DNA of 64,000 bases from Phycisphaeraceae bacterium (GCA_029260715.1 JAJDCS010000009.1:1-64000), one strand, 5' to 3'. Positions 1 to 9,532 are shown, counted from the first letter of the stretch. Numbers and translations: made by a program. Notes: generated by a model from the letters alone, not told the origin.

Positions 1-62
1 TGCACCTCGATCGCCCGAAGTTTGCTGATGATCTGTTCTGGTGTGTATCGCTTCCTAGCCAT
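1..62 (-). CDS. IS3-family transposase OrfA, N-terminal fragment (cut by window edge)
   Basis: The first 20 codons read M-A-R-K-R-Y-T-P-E-Q-I-I-S-K-L-R-A-I-E-V. This is the typical opening of the IS3 OrfA helix-turn-helix protein, which binds the element's terminal repeats and is joined to OrfB by programmed frameshifting. The ATG is at 62-60. The gene continues beyond the window start, so completeness and activity cannot be judged. Confidence 0.8.
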   Translation of the reverse strand, partial: MARKRYTPEQIISKLRAIEV

Positions 63-140
63 CGTCTGACCTTTCCTGAATGTGTCCATGATCGTGAGTT
101 TATCTCACAAATCTTGGGCTGGTTTTCAGGGGGCAGGTCA
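1..140 (-). mobile_element. IS3-family insertion sequence, left end (runs off the window)
   Basis: On the minus strand the element begins at position 140 with TGACCTGCCCCCTGAAAACC, an IS3-type terminus (5'-TGA, C-rich). It is followed about 75 bp later by the start of a transposase OrfA. The rest of the element lies outside the window, so neither the right end nor the target duplication can be seen. The flanking bases just outside (CTC/CTCT on the + strand from 141) are the candidate duplication. The terminus and the OrfA N-terminus suggest the IS407-like part of the family, which is an inference. The insertion lies inside a small phage-type gene (141-224). Confidence 0.8.
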
Positions 141-224
141 CTCTCCCTCGCCCCGAACCTCAGCACCCGAATCAACCCCTGCCCCCACATCACCTACACC
201 CTCACCTTCAATCACTTCCGACAT
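141..224 (-). pseudogene. Phage-type gene downstream of portal, truncated after 28 codons by the IS
   Basis: A perfect Shine-Dalgarno GAGGAGG (231-237) lies 6 nt before an ATG at 224. The reading frame gives 28 codons rich in Gly, Glu, Val and Asp (starts MSEVIEGEG). It then stops at the TGA that is the first codon of the IS terminus (140-138). The gene starts 34 nt after the portal stop codon on the same strand, so the two were probably co-transcribed. An acidic protein directly after the portal fits a scaffold or head-assembly protein, but the fragment is too short to identify. Confidence 0.6.
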
Positions 225-257
225 CGAATACCTCCTCTATAAACTAAACCAACTACC

Positions 258-1742
258 TCAAACCGTGTCTACACAATCCCCATACCCCAACTCAGTCAGC
301 ACCTGCCTCTTCGGCACGCCCAACTCCAATTTCAACTGTGCCTCACGCAGCCTCTCCGATTCGTTCTCCGGCAAAATGCCGGGCCAATCGATTCGAACCC
401 GCCGATCTTCCGGACGGTTCGGCAACACCCCGTACACATCCGCCGCGTGCAAGATCAACTCGCACAACTCCGACACGCCCTTCCCATACGTCACACGCTT
501 ACGCTCTGTCTTGGACAACAACCCCATCAGCGTAATCCGAAGCGCGTTGCCGCTTGTAAGGTTCCCAAGCCGGTCACGGATCAACCCCGCCGCCACCGGT
601 GTCACCGCGCTGGCCTTATCCATCGCCTCACGGATCTCATTGATATGAGCGTCCTCCGAAGGGCTCTGCGAATCCCCCCCGAACTCCTGAATACTCGCGT
701 CCGGATTATCCGTAGACCACATCTGCCCAGGCCCCACCGGACGTTCCGTAAAACCCTCGATACCCTTGCCCAAATACATCTTGAACGACTGGAACGTCAC
801 CCGGTTCGCCCGATCCGACAACCGCGTGTTCAGCTCATCCTGAAGCGGCACCAGTGGCTCAACCTCGCTCAAACCCTCATAAAAAAACGGCTGAGGCAAA
901 TTCTGAATATGCACCAATGGGATACGACCAAGCCGGTTCACCGACTCCTCGACCATCTGCCTCTTGTTTACACCACCATCAAACACCGCAACCACGCGAT
1001 CGGTCCAAACCTCCGTACGCTCAGCAGTCGCGCGATGCGAACCCTGTTTACCCAAGCCCAACACACCACCACTCAAACGGCTCAAAAAACCACGGTCGGC
1101 CAGCTCGTTAAGAACACGACGAAAGTGAACGACGTACGCATCCACACGACGATAATCATCCGGGTTTAATACCGGAATCGATCGCGGCGCCTCAACAATG
1201 TCTAGATTAAAACCCTCCACCGCCCCGGACCCTACACCAACACTGTCTCGCCCGACCCTCCCAACCGACTCACCCACACGCACCAACACGTCAACATAGC
1301 CATGCACCGACCCGAGCAACGCCAGGTTTTGGAAAAATCGAACCCCGCCGTTAAGCTCGAACACACGGTGCAGGAACGACTCTATCCGTTCCCCCAACCC
1401 ACGATCAGAAGCACAACTCTGCAGGATAATCGGCTTGCCGAAAATAAAATCAACCAGCGTGTCGATACGCCACGCAATGTCATTCTCGATCACAACCTCA
1501 CGTCGAGGCTGACCATGCGACTGACCGCCACCGCCCCGCAGCCTTGAGCCCAACCCCTCCTCCTGAGCCAGGCTGTACCGCCTCTCCCCTTCCGCAACGC
1601 CCCAATCAACCATATCATTGCGGTAATACGACCACAGCCGCTCAAGGTGAGGCACCGCCTGTGTCAGATGCTCATCAATGAGAAAATCCAACAAGTCACT
1701 GTCCAAACCAATCGATCTTAATTCCGCTGAATTAAAGTTCAT
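258..1742 (-). CDS. Phage portal protein (SPP1 gp6-like)
   Basis: This 494-aa protein matches the portal family typified by SPP1 gp6. Portal rings form the DNA entry channel of tailed-phage capsids. An N-terminal segment is followed by a conserved stretch near residues 80-130 (ENDIAWRIDTLVDFIFGKP), then a central part with IPLVHIQNLP, the loop PQPFFYEGLSEVEPLV and a helix beginning LQDELNTRLSDRANRV, typical of these proteins. Length is normal for the family. No terminase gene lies upstream (the sigma-54 regulator there is on the opposite strand), and downstream the operon is cut by an IS. It is therefore a prophage remnant or the edge of one. The assignment is from remembered family features, not a search. 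Confidence 0.75.
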   Translation of the reverse strand: MNFNSAELRSIGLDSDLLDFLIDEHLTQAVPHLERLWSYYRNDMVDWGVAEGERRYSLAQEEGLGSRLRGGGGQSHGQPRREVVIENDIAWRIDTLVDFIFGKPIILQSCASDRGLGERIESFLHRVFELNGGVRFFQNLALLGSVHGYVDVLVRVGESVGRVGRDSVGVGSGAVEGFNLDIVEAPRSIPVLNPDDYRRVDAYVVHFRRVLNELADRGFLSRLSGGVLGLGKQGSHRATAERTEVWTDRVVAVFDGGVNKRQMVEESVNRLGRIPLVHIQNLPQPFFYEGLSEVEPLVPLQDELNTRLSDRANRVTFQSFKMYLGKGIEGFTERPVGPGQMWSTDNPDASIQEFGGDSQSPSEDAHINEIREAMDKASAVTPVAAGLIRDRLGNLTSGNALRITLMGLLSKTERKRVTYGKGVSELCELILHAADVYGVLPNRPEDRRVRIDWPGILPENESERLREAQLKLELGVPKRQVLTELGYGDCVDTV

Positions 1743-1987
1743 GAATAGACCAGGCCTTTAAACCCAACACTCCACTCACCCCACACCCAAGCCTGATCAG
1801 ACAAACATGTGCGCACACCACAACTTTCAATCCTTCAAAAATTCCCGCAACCACCTAAATTTACATCGCTTATGGCTTTTGCAAACCCCTCGGCACACAA
1901 CAAAAAAACACACAAGCCGTGCGCGGACCTCCCGCACACAGCTTGTCCCCATCGCCATTGAGCTATTTAATGAAGGACACCTAAGCC

Positions 1988-3580
1988 ATGCAGCGTTCAG
2001 AACAAGAACTCGACACCCTCGAAAGAATCAGCCAAGCCCTCGGCGCGGGGCTCGAATTAGAACAAGCATTCCACAGCGCCATGGCTACCCTTGGCCAACA
2101 ACTCCAAATCTACAGGTCCGATCTGTTGCTCTGGGACCAAACAACCGACAAGCTCAAAACATCCGCCACCATCAACCTTAACAACCAAAGCGCCAACCAC
2201 TCCGACAGCCAAACAACAAACAAAGCGATCACCAAATTAATCGCCACCAGCCAAACGCAGATCATCCCGGACATCTACCAGCCCAATAACGGCTCAGAGG
2301 CGCAGACGAATCAAACCCTCGACAAAGATGGTCAACCCACAACCCCTACCAGTTATATCTGCATCCCCATAAAAGCCGGAGACAGACTCCTAGGCGCCAT
2401 CTGCATCTACAAGCCGTATCAAAACAACACCTCACTCAACACAGACACCCGCCTACTCACCATCGTCACCGGACTGATCAGCCAAACCATCCGTATCCAC
2501 CAACTCATACAAATCGAAAAAGACCAGTGGCTTCAAGAGAACCAACAACTCCGCGACACACTCCTAAGCAAGTACCGCTTTGACAACATCATCGGCTCAA
2601 GCCCCGCCATGCTCGACGTCCTGGCAACCATCGCACAAGTCGCACCCACAAGAGCCACCTGCCTCTTACTCGGCGAAACCGGCTGCGGCAAAGAGCTCAT
2701 CGCCAAAGCCATACACTACAACTCGCCACGAAACCCCAAACCCCTCATCCGCGTCAACTGCGGCGCACTAAGCCCCCAACTGCTCGAATCAGAACTATTT
2801 GGCCACGTACAAGGAGCCTTCACCGGCGCACTCCGCGACAAAATCGGGCGGTTTGAAGCAGCCAACGGCGGAACAATCTTCCTCGACGAAATCGGAACGC
2901 TAGACCCAAAATTACAAGTCAAACTCCTCCGCGTTTTGCAGGAACGTGAGTTCGAACGCGTCGGCGACAACCGCACCGTGCAATCAGACGTCCGCATTAT
3001 CGCCGCCACCAACCTCAACCTCGAAGAAGAAGTGCAAAGAGGCACCTTCCGCGAAGACCTCTACTACAGACTCAACGTCGTCACAATCAACCTACCACCC
3101 CTCAGAAGCCGACGGGAAGACATCCCGCTCCTTATCGATCACTTCCTAGACCGCTACAACCGCGAAAACCAACGCAACCTCTGCAAGATCAACCGAAAAC
3201 TGATCGACACACTCATCCGATACCCGTGGCCGGGAAACGTACGAGAACTGGAAAACACCATCGAACGCGCCGTCGTCCTCTCCTCAGGCGAAGAATTCAC
3301 CGAAGACGCCCTTCCCCTGCACATCCGCCTCTTCGCGCAACAAATCCGAGGCGACCACAACCAAGAATCCATCAGCGACCTGGCGATAAGGCTAGCCGCA
3401 CAGGCCGTGAAATCCTGCCAAAGCAACCAAAACATGTTCAACACCGTCGTGAGCGAAGTAGAGCGGCAACTGATCAAAGAAGCCCTTAACCAAAACAACA
3501 GCGTCAAGGTCCGCGCCGCCGAGTTCCTAGGCATCAACCGCAACACACTCAACAAAAAAGTAAAGGAGTACAACCTCTAG
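1988..3580 (+). CDS. Sigma-54-dependent transcriptional activator with GAF domain and Fis-type HTH
   Basis: This 530-aa enhancer-binding protein has three parts. Residues about 20-165 look like a GAF sensor domain, which is where an unknown signal would act. Residues about 200-430 are an AAA+ domain with Walker A GETGCGKE (about 229-236), the sigma-54-contacting loop GAFTGA (about 276-281) and Walker B TIFLDEIG (about 295-302). The last 40 residues form a Fis-like helix-turn-helix (RAAEFLGINRNTLNKKVKEY). There is no receiver domain, so it resembles NifA/FhlA-type activators more than NtrC. It stands alone, transcribed away from the portal gene, and no -24/-12 promoter was recognised nearby, so its targets are unknown. 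Start ATG at 1988. Confidence 0.93.
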   Translation: MQRSEQELDTLERISQALGAGLELEQAFHSAMATLGQQLQIYRSDLLLWDQTTDKLKTSATINLNNQSANHSDSQTTNKAITKLIATSQTQIIPDIYQPNNGSEAQTNQTLDKDGQPTTPTSYICIPIKAGDRLLGAICIYKPYQNNTSLNTDTRLLTIVTGLISQTIRIHQLIQIEKDQWLQENQQLRDTLLSKYRFDNIIGSSPAMLDVLATIAQVAPTRATCLLLGETGCGKELIAKAIHYNSPRNPKPLIRVNCGALSPQLLESELFGHVQGAFTGALRDKIGRFEAANGGTIFLDEIGTLDPKLQVKLLRVLQEREFERVGDNRTVQSDVRIIAATNLNLEEEVQRGTFREDLYYRLNVVTINLPPLRSRREDIPLLIDHFLDRYNRENQRNLCKINRKLIDTLIRYPWPGNVRELENTIERAVVLSSGEEFTEDALPLHIRLFAQQIRGDHNQESISDLAIRLAAQAVKSCQSNQNMFNTVVSEVERQLIKEALNQNNSVKVRAAEFLGINRNTLNKKVKEYNL

Positions 3581-3620
3581 CTTGCCAAAATCTGCACACA
3601 CGTACAGGTTAGTCACTCGC

Positions 3621-3668
3621 CGCCCACAACGAGCCGTCCGCCTTAGGCGGATACGCGAGCGGTCTCTT
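3621..3668 (+). repeat. Dispersed palindromic repeat, copy 1
   Basis: This is a long-form copy. CGAGCCG is followed by the near-perfect palindrome TCCGCCTTAGGCGGA and ends in GAGCGGTCTCTTC. It lies between the convergent ends of the sigma-54 activator and the glycosyltransferase, where it could also act as a terminator. Confidence 0.75.
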
Positions 3669-3708
3669 CAAGATTGTATGAACGGCTCAAAGCTACTCCC
3701 GCTCCGTA

Positions 3709-4908
3709 CTAACCAACCTCAGCGGCCGCGCCCCGAAACAACAACTCAAGCTCTCTCGCGTGACGCTCGATCGAAAGCGATTCACTCAACCCGTTCATCG
3801 CGGCAATACACCGCCGACGAACCTCAGGGTCAGCCATCTCCCCCATCGCCTCAGCCAAAGCATCAACATCGGCGGGGTCTTCAATCACCCAGCCACGCGG
3901 CGAGCCCCCATCCGAAGCGATCAAATCGCTAGCCCCGTTGAACGATGTGCTAATCGCCGGCGTGCCCATCATCAGCGATTCGATCACCACCTTGCTCGCC
4001 GGATCGTAAAAAGTGGGCAACACGGTCACATCTGCCGCTGCGTACAGAGGAAACATCTGGTCAGTGGGACCCACGACACGAACACTCGCCCGTATCCCCA
4101 AACGTGCTATCTGCGCCACGTGCCCGTAGCCAACGTGCCCAACCAATAGCAATGCAAACACTTGGCCGCGATCAGCCAAACGCTTCGCCGCCAACAGCAG
4201 CGGGGCAATCCCCTTAAGCCTGGGATTCAAAGCGGGAAAAAGATACACAGGCCGATCGTCGGTTACACCAAACCCCTCCCGGACATGCCGCCGCCACTGC
4301 CGCCTCTGCTCCTCGCTCACCGCCGGAATCACCGCGGCATTGGGAATCAAGCTGATCCGCTCAGCCTCCACACCGTAATGGCTCTGAAGCTGCCGGCTAA
4401 CATAACCGCTCACCGCGGCGAACCGCTTAACCATCGGATCACCAAGCGTGCGCCGCTCCAAACGCAGCAAAACCTGTTGCTTGATCGATGTTTTCAATAA
4501 CACCCGTTTGGCCAAACGCCCAACGAGCCCCACGCGTATCGCGATATTACGCTCATGCGTCTCACGGACCGTCCCCCCGCGTGGCTGCACCACCAGCGCC
4601 GGCACCGAGGTCGCTACCGACAGGCTCGCATCGAACCCGCCATCGACTAGCCGCCGCCTCGCCCAATTTGAGAACCGCCACAACCACCACGGCATCCTCG
4701 GACGGCGATCCCACAGACACTCCAACCCCACACCCGCCGCCACCGCCGCGTGCTCCGGGCAATACCCCGTGATCACCGTAACACGGTGGCCCAACGCTGC
4801 GAGTTGCTCAACGATCTGCGCGGTAGATCGCTCCGCCCCACCACCACTCGGGTCGTAAACCCCAATCACCACCGCAACATTCATAGGCGAAGCGTTCACA
4901 ACGCTCAC
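3709..4908 (-). CDS. Glycosyltransferase family 4 (LPS/cell-surface sugar transferase)
   Basis: This 399-aa GT-B fold retaining glycosyltransferase transfers a sugar from an activated donor, presumably onto LPS core or another surface glycan. The N-terminal half has the GT4 opening VAVVIGVYDPSGGGAER. The C-terminal half has the donor-binding part with LFPALNPRLKG and the E-x7-E region near VVIESLMMGTPAISTSFNG. The GTG start at 4908 overlaps the stop of waaF (GTGA), implying translational coupling. An internal ATG at 4884 is the alternative start. The pairing with a heptosyltransferase and the nearby GmhB supports a role in LPS core assembly, but the exact sugar is unknown. Confidence 0.88.
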   Translation of the reverse strand: MSVVNASPMNVAVVIGVYDPSGGGAERSTAQIVEQLAALGHRVTVITGYCPEHAAVAAGVGLECLWDRRPRMPWWLWRFSNWARRRLVDGGFDASLSVATSVPALVVQPRGGTVRETHERNIAIRVGLVGRLAKRVLLKTSIKQQVLLRLERRTLGDPMVKRFAAVSGYVSRQLQSHYGVEAERISLIPNAAVIPAVSEEQRRQWRRHVREGFGVTDDRPVYLFPALNPRLKGIAPLLLAAKRLADRGQVFALLLVGHVGYGHVAQIARLGIRASVRVVGPTDQMFPLYAAADVTVLPTFYDPASKVVIESLMMGTPAISTSFNGASDLIASDGGSPRGWVIEDPADVDALAEAMGEMADPEVRRRCIAAMNGLSESLSIERHARELELLFRGAAAEVG

Positions 4909-6008
4909 GCCGACTTCTCCACACAGCCGCGACCGGCTTCAGACAACAACTCAACGCCCTGCTGATGCACCATCGCAGGCGTGATCTGTGTCATGCAACG
5001 GTGATCCAACGGACACGTTTTCTTCTGGCAAGGCCCACAGAACACGTCCACCCTCACCTGGCGTTCACCCGAAAAACCGATATCTGTCCAGGCGGGATCC
5101 GTCGGGCCGAACACCGTGATCACCGGCACACCAAACGCCGCCGCCACATGACGCGGGCCCGTGTCGTTCGTCACCACCAAACTGCTCCGCCGTACCACGC
5201 TCTTAAGATGTCGCAAACCTACCCCCAACCTAGGCAGATCGAGAATGGGCACCTCCGCCACATCCAACACCCGATCGAGGATCCCCCGCTCATTGGGCGA
5301 CCCCATCAGCGCCACCACAGCGTCTTGCTCATTGACAAAACGCTTAGCGACTTCAGCGAAACGATCCGGGTACCACATCTTCGCGTCACCGTAGTTCGCA
5401 CCCGGACACAGCAATACCAAACGCCTCGAATCATCAGGCCCATACCCCGCCCGTGAAAGAATCGATTGGGTCTCTTCCTCGTGGTCTGGCCTTGTAAACA
5501 ATTCCAAAGTGGGGTCCGGATCGGCCGCCCCCAAATAGCGTGCGATGCCCAGGTAGTAATCCCGCGTCGGCACCGGGATGAACCGCCCTTTGTCGCGTCG
5601 CGGCAAGAGCCTATCCGTCAACAAAAACCCCCGCGCGTCCCGGTCATACCCCACCCGACGCGGAATCCCCGCCATACGAGCCAGCAACGCCACACGAAAG
5701 CTGTTCGGTAGCAAGACACTCATGTCAAAACGCCCCGCCGCCACCCGCCTGGCTAGCGGCACCGGCCCAACCCGCCGACCGTCGGGCATCCCCTTCCGAC
5801 GAGAACGCACCGTCACCACCCGGTCAACCCAAGGGCATCCGTCCAAGATCGGCTTAATACCACCCCGGATCAACGCTGTGATACGAGCATCGCCGTACAA
5901 CGACCGAAGCGCGCGCAACGTCGGGGTCGCCATCACCGTATCGCCCAACCAAGACGGCATGACCACCAGCAAACGCCTAACCAACGCTGGCTGAAGCTCT
6001 TTGTTCAC
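4905..6008 (-). CDS. waaF: Lipopolysaccharide heptosyltransferase II (GT9)
   Basis: This 367-aa GT9 family protein transfers ADP-heptose to the LPS inner core at the cytoplasmic face of the inner membrane. The N-terminus LLVVMPSWLGDTVMATPTLR is the acceptor-side signature. The C-terminal donor-binding region has VVTNDTGPRHVAAAFGVPVI followed by FGPTDPAWT, the classic ADP-heptose motif. The length is as usual for WaaF. It is the first gene of a two-gene operon with the overlapping GT4, and gmhB lies just upstream on the same strand. WaaC or a WaaQ-like transferase is the alternative. Confidence 0.9.
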   Translation of the reverse strand: MNKELQPALVRRLLVVMPSWLGDTVMATPTLRALRSLYGDARITALIRGGIKPILDGCPWVDRVVTVRSRRKGMPDGRRVGPVPLARRVAAGRFDMSVLLPNSFRVALLARMAGIPRRVGYDRDARGFLLTDRLLPRRDKGRFIPVPTRDYYLGIARYLGAADPDPTLELFTRPDHEEETQSILSRAGYGPDDSRRLVLLCPGANYGDAKMWYPDRFAEVAKRFVNEQDAVVALMGSPNERGILDRVLDVAEVPILDLPRLGVGLRHLKSVVRRSSLVVTNDTGPRHVAAAFGVPVITVFGPTDPAWTDIGFSGERQVRVDVFCGPCQKKTCPLDHRCMTQITPAMVHQQGVELLSEAGRGCVEKSA

Positions 6009-6119
6009 TTGTCTGATTATACCGCCATACGCGCCCGTTAACCCCTCCGCGACCAGACCACGACTGCCCGCCTCACCATAATGCGTGACATTTATTTGAT
6101 TAGCACACTCATCCCATCC

Positions 6120-7403
6120 CTACAACCGGCGAAACAGCAGCATCGCGATCGTCGCGATTTCCATCAACACCCCTACGCTGATCCACCGGAGAAACAACTC
6201 CATATTCGCCCCACCCATCCACAGCCCCGCAAGCAAACACACCGCAGCCACCATCTGAAACACAATCGCCAGCATGTTCTGAAACGAAAAATCGCTCTCC
6301 ACTGCACGCTGGTTGCGAAGCTCTTGGAGAATCTGCCGAAGAACCTGATCGATCGGCCGAGCGGACCCACTACGCAGCGGAATCTGCTGAGGCACTTCAC
6401 CGTCCACCTCGGCTTGCTGCTGCGACGCCCCCTCAAACAACTGCTCCCCTTCATCCCCTTCAAAAGCCGTGTCCGCTGCTAGCCCTTGCACCCCTTCAAC
6501 AGCCTCATCTTCTCCATGCGCCGCGCACACCCCGTGATCCGAATCAGCGGCAGGCTCTTCCTCACCGACCAATGAATCATCCGCCGGCTGTGTAAGCCAA
6601 GGCCGAAACGGCCGGCTGTGTGCCGGTGCGGCATGATGGACCGATGCCTGCGGCGACGCCGGCTCCTCAACGGGCTCAACTCGACGGGGGCTCGGTGAGG
6701 CCGGTGTCGCGGTTTTCTCCACTGCCTCTTTACGATCGCGTTTGTGGATCGTGATCGTGGGCGTAGCCGGTTCTGCCGAAGGATCGCCCTTGCCCTGCTG
6801 AGCGATAATCCGAACCGCCTCAATCAAAGTCGGAGCCACCCAGCAATGCGGTGAGCTTGGTGCATCATTTGACTCATCGCCACCATCTTTGGGGGTTTGC
6901 TTGGGTGGCGACAACAGCGCCCCCGATGGATGTTCGTCGCTCAACAGCACCGCCCGCACACCCGCCGCAGCCGCAGCCTCGGTATCACGCAATTGATCGC
7001 CGATCAACCAACTGTGTCTCAGATCCAGCTTAAGATCCTGCGCCGCCTGGAGCAGCATCCCCGGCTTGGGCTTGCGCCACGGGTGCTCCTGCTTGTATTT
7101 TTTAATCCGCCCCTTTGGGTGGTACGGGCAGTAGTAAAAACGATCGATCGGGGCACCCGTCGTGGCTTTGACCAATTCCTCAATCCGGTTATTCACTGCC
7201 TTAACATCTTCTTCCTTAAACTTACCCCGCGCCACACCCCCCTGATTCGTCACCACAACAATCTTGTACCCAAGCCCACGCAACGACGCGATCGCCGACG
7301 CAGCCCCCTTGATCAACCGCACTTGATCCGGGTCGCCCAGGTCACCGTCGTTGTGGATCAGCGTGTTGTCGCGGTCGAGAAATACTGCTGCTGTGGGTGC
7401 CAT
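6120..7403 (-). CDS. gmhB: Heptose-1,7-bisphosphate 7-phosphatase (GmhB-like HAD) fused to a C-terminal membrane tail
   Basis: The first ~190 residues are a histidinol-phosphatase-type HAD enzyme. They carry FLDRDNTLI (catalytic DxD), VVTNQGG, the Cys/His metal site region CPYHPKG, KPKPGML and LIGDQLRDTEAAAAAG. This enzyme removes the 7-phosphate in ADP-heptose synthesis and fits the neighbouring heptosyltransferase. After it comes ~150 residues of Pro/Ala/Glu-rich, low-complexity linker. The final ~60 residues hold two hydrophobic helices (around FQMVAAVCLLAGLWMGG and GVLMEIATIAMLLF). Soluble GmhB proteins normally end near residue 190, so the tail is unusual. I prefer the ATG at 7403; an in-frame GTG at 7451 lies in repeat copy 2. 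Confidence 0.8.
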   Translation of the reverse strand: MAPTAAVFLDRDNTLIHNDGDLGDPDQVRLIKGAASAIASLRGLGYKIVVVTNQGGVARGKFKEEDVKAVNNRIEELVKATTGAPIDRFYYCPYHPKGRIKKYKQEHPWRKPKPGMLLQAAQDLKLDLRHSWLIGDQLRDTEAAAAAGVRAVLLSDEHPSGALLSPPKQTPKDGGDESNDAPSSPHCWVAPTLIEAVRIIAQQGKGDPSAEPATPTITIHKRDRKEAVEKTATPASPSPRRVEPVEEPASPQASVHHAAPAHSRPFRPWLTQPADDSLVGEEEPAADSDHGVCAAHGEDEAVEGVQGLAADTAFEGDEGEQLFEGASQQQAEVDGEVPQQIPLRSGSARPIDQVLRQILQELRNQRAVESDFSFQNMLAIVFQMVAAVCLLAGLWMGGANMELFLRWISVGVLMEIATIAMLLFRRL

Positions 7404-7445
7404 GGGTGGTGTCGGGTTCTTAGAAAGCGTACGAAAATAATCTTC

Positions 7446-7495
7446 CGCCACGAGCCGTCCGCCTCAGGCGGATCAGGAAGCGGTCCGGATGGTAA
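7446..7495 (+). repeat. Dispersed palindromic repeat, copy 2
   Basis: This is a long-form copy: CCACGAGCCG, then the palindrome TCCGCCTCAGGCGGA, then GGAAGCGGTCCGGATGG. It lies immediately upstream of gmhB. Its 3' flank (CCGGATGG) matches that of copy 5. Confidence 0.75.
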
Positions 7496-7653
7496 AGGCG
7501 TCCATTCAGGAACAAGTGTATCTCCCAAGAGTTCGTTTTCATACACGCTCTTAGGCATGCCTTATATCGGCTGCCGGTTGACGCGTCAGATCAGTTTATT
7601 CTATGAGAGATGGGGTGGTGCGTCATAGTGCGTCGTGGCGGACGCCGACCGTG

Positions 7654-8688
7654 TTATTCGATCCCCCGCTCCGCCAGCCACCGCTCCGCGTCGATCGCCG
7701 CCTTGCAGCCCATGCCCGCCGCGGTGACCGCCTGGCGATACACAGAGTCCGCCACGTCCCCCGCAGCGAACACACCCTCCACGTTCGTCGTCGATCGGTA
7801 AGGGTCTTTAAGTTTGATATACCCCTTGTCATCCAGATTGAGCTGGCCATCAAGAAATCCGGTGATCGGCGTGTGGCCGATCGCCATGAACAGCCCGCTC
7901 AGCGGCAGCTCGCTTTCTTCGCCGCTCTGCGTGTCTTTTAGCTTCACCCCGGTAATCTTGTCTTGCCCCAGCACGTCGACGGGAACCTTGTTCCAAAGGA
8001 TCTCGATCTTCTTATTGTTGATCGCCCGGTCCTGCATGATCTTGCTGGCACGCAGCTTGTCGCGGCGGTGGATCATGTACACCTTGCTAGCAAACTTGCT
8101 CAGGTAAGTCGCCTCCTCCACCGCTGAATCGCCCCCGCCCACCACAGCCAACTCTTTATCGCGGAACATAGGCAGCGCCCCGTCGCACACCGCGCACGCG
8201 CTAACCCCGCCGCCCGACTGAGCCAACCGCTGCTCGTTCTCCAAGCCCAGCCAATTCGCCTTCGCGCCCGTGGAAATGATCACCGCGTGCGACCGACACT
8301 CAAAACCATTGTCGCCTTTAATGACAAACGGACGCTGCGACATATCCACCGACGCAACGCTCTGAAACGACGTAAACAACCCGCCGGTGACCTCACTGCC
8401 GACCTTCGCTCCGTCGTCTGTCACCACCCGTGTGTCGAACCGCATCGCCTGCTCAAAAAACAACTGCATCATCTCCGGACCCATAACACCCTTGGGAAAA
8501 CCGGGATAATTCTCCACGTCGGTGGTCAGCATCAACTGCCCACCCGGCAGAAGGTCCTTGCCCGTCGCCCGCCCGGGGAACACCAGCGGGCTTAAGTTCG
8601 CCCTCGCCGCGTAAATCGCAGCCGTCCAACCCGCAGGCCCCGACCCAATAATCGTTACACGCTCAACGCTGTTGCTTGTATCACTCAT
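7654..8688 (-). CDS. trxB: Thioredoxin-disulfide reductase
   Basis: This is an FAD/NADPH flavoenzyme that reduces thioredoxin in the cytoplasm. It is about 344 aa from the ATG at 8688 (a further ATG at 8706 is less likely). The N-terminal FAD-binding site is [18 protein letters not shown]. The substrate loop is [18 protein letters not shown], and the redox-active CAVC (residues about 165-168) is followed by DGALP. The NADPH-binding motif is [12 protein letters not shown]. The C-terminal FAD contact is [20 protein letters not shown]. All expected residues are present. It is transcribed alone, with the prepilin gene 26 nt upstream on the same strand. Confidence 0.97.
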   Translation of the reverse strand: MSDTSNSVERVTIIGSGPAGWTAAIYAARANLSPLVFPGRATGKDLLPGGQLMLTTDVENYPGFPKGVMGPEMMQLFFEQAMRFDTRVVTDDGAKVGSEVTGGLFTSFQSVASVDMSQRPFVIKGDNGFECRSHAVIISTGAKANWLGLENEQRLAQSGGGVSACAVCDGALPMFRDKELAVVGGGDSAVEEATYLSKFASKVYMIHRRDKLRASKIMQDRAINNKKIEILWNKVPVDVLGQDKITGVKLKDTQSGEESELPLSGLFMAIGHTPITGFLDGQLNLDDKGYIKLKDPYRSTTNVEGVFAAGDVADSVYRQAVTAAGMGCKAAIDAERWLAERGIE

Positions 8689-8713
8689 AGTCACGCATTG
8701 TAGCAAAGCAGCG

Positions 8714-9487
8714 CTACCGCAGGTCGTACACGCTGTTGTCTTCCGACAAAAAGCCCGTGCCAGGCGCGATTAAAGCCTGGCTGGCAGCGTCGGTGCTGGT
8801 GTAAGGGTCGCCGTGTGCGCACACATGACCGTCGCAATACGCCACACTCGTCGCCCCGCCAAGGTGGCGGTACCCCTGCGTGCCCGCGTTCCGCGTGGCA
8901 ATCTGAGGCTCACCCACGTTCGGGAACGGCGAACGCATAAATTTATTCGCGCCCGCGCTGTACTGGCCATCTCCAAATATCGCCGTGCCCGCGGGATCGC
9001 CCACCTGATCAGACCGAGCCGAAGACACAATCGCCGTCTGGCCGATCTCGCGGTACCCACCGATGTAACTAACGTTGTAGTTGTAACCCGTATAAGGGTC
9101 GCCCGATGAGTTCGCCGAGCCGTGGTACGACGGGCACTGATGCACCGCAACGCTTGTGGAACCCTGCCACAAAAAACCGGGAGTCACCTTTGTCGGGTTG
9201 ATGAATTTGTCTTTAAAAAAATCCCACTCCTTCGCCCCGTCCGCCGGGTTGCCGTAGTCGTAAGCCAGGGGGTAATACCCCCGCCGGTCCACCGCGTGAA
9301 TCTCCGCCGCCACCGCCAATTGACGCAAGTTGCTCATGCACACCGCGCTGCGCGCCCCCTCCTTCGCGTGTCCCAACACCGGCAGCATCACCCCGATCAG
9401 CACACCCGTGATCGCCACCGTCACCAGCAACTCAATCAGTGTAAAAGCTCGGTGTCGTGATTGATGTGTATGACGCATTTCAATCAT
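8714..9487 (-). CDS. Prepilin-type N-terminal methylation protein with C-terminal DG-H signature
   Basis: This 257-aa secreted or membrane protein belongs to the large planctomycete pseudopilin family. The N-terminus [20 protein letters not shown] is a type IV prepilin signal cleaved before Phe, followed by the hydrophobic stalk. The C-terminal part has the family's DG-type motif ([15 protein letters not shown]). Such proteins are processed by a prepilin peptidase and may form type II secretion-like or pilus-like fibres. Their individual roles are unknown. No other secretion genes are adjacent. Confidence 0.88.
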   Translation of the reverse strand: MIEMRHTHQSRHRAFTLIELLVTVAITGVLIGVMLPVLGHAKEGARSAVCMSNLRQLAVAAEIHAVDRRGYYPLAYDYGNPADGAKEWDFFKDKFINPTKVTPGFLWQGSTSVAVHQCPSYHGSANSSGDPYTGYNYNVSYIGGYREIGQTAIVSSARSDQVGDPAGTAIFGDGQYSAGANKFMRSPFPNVGEPQIATRNAGTQGYRHLGGATSVAYCDGHVCAHGDPYTSTDAASQALIAPGTGFLSEDNSVYDLR

Positions 9488-9532
9488 AAACAGAACGCAT
9501 CAAACGTGTCTGGATTAATACACAGCCGACCG

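Noticed and set aside
447-1169. Long + strand open frame opposite the portal gene
   Set aside because: It is antisense to the portal gene, has no family features and is of the composition expected from a GC-rich shadow.
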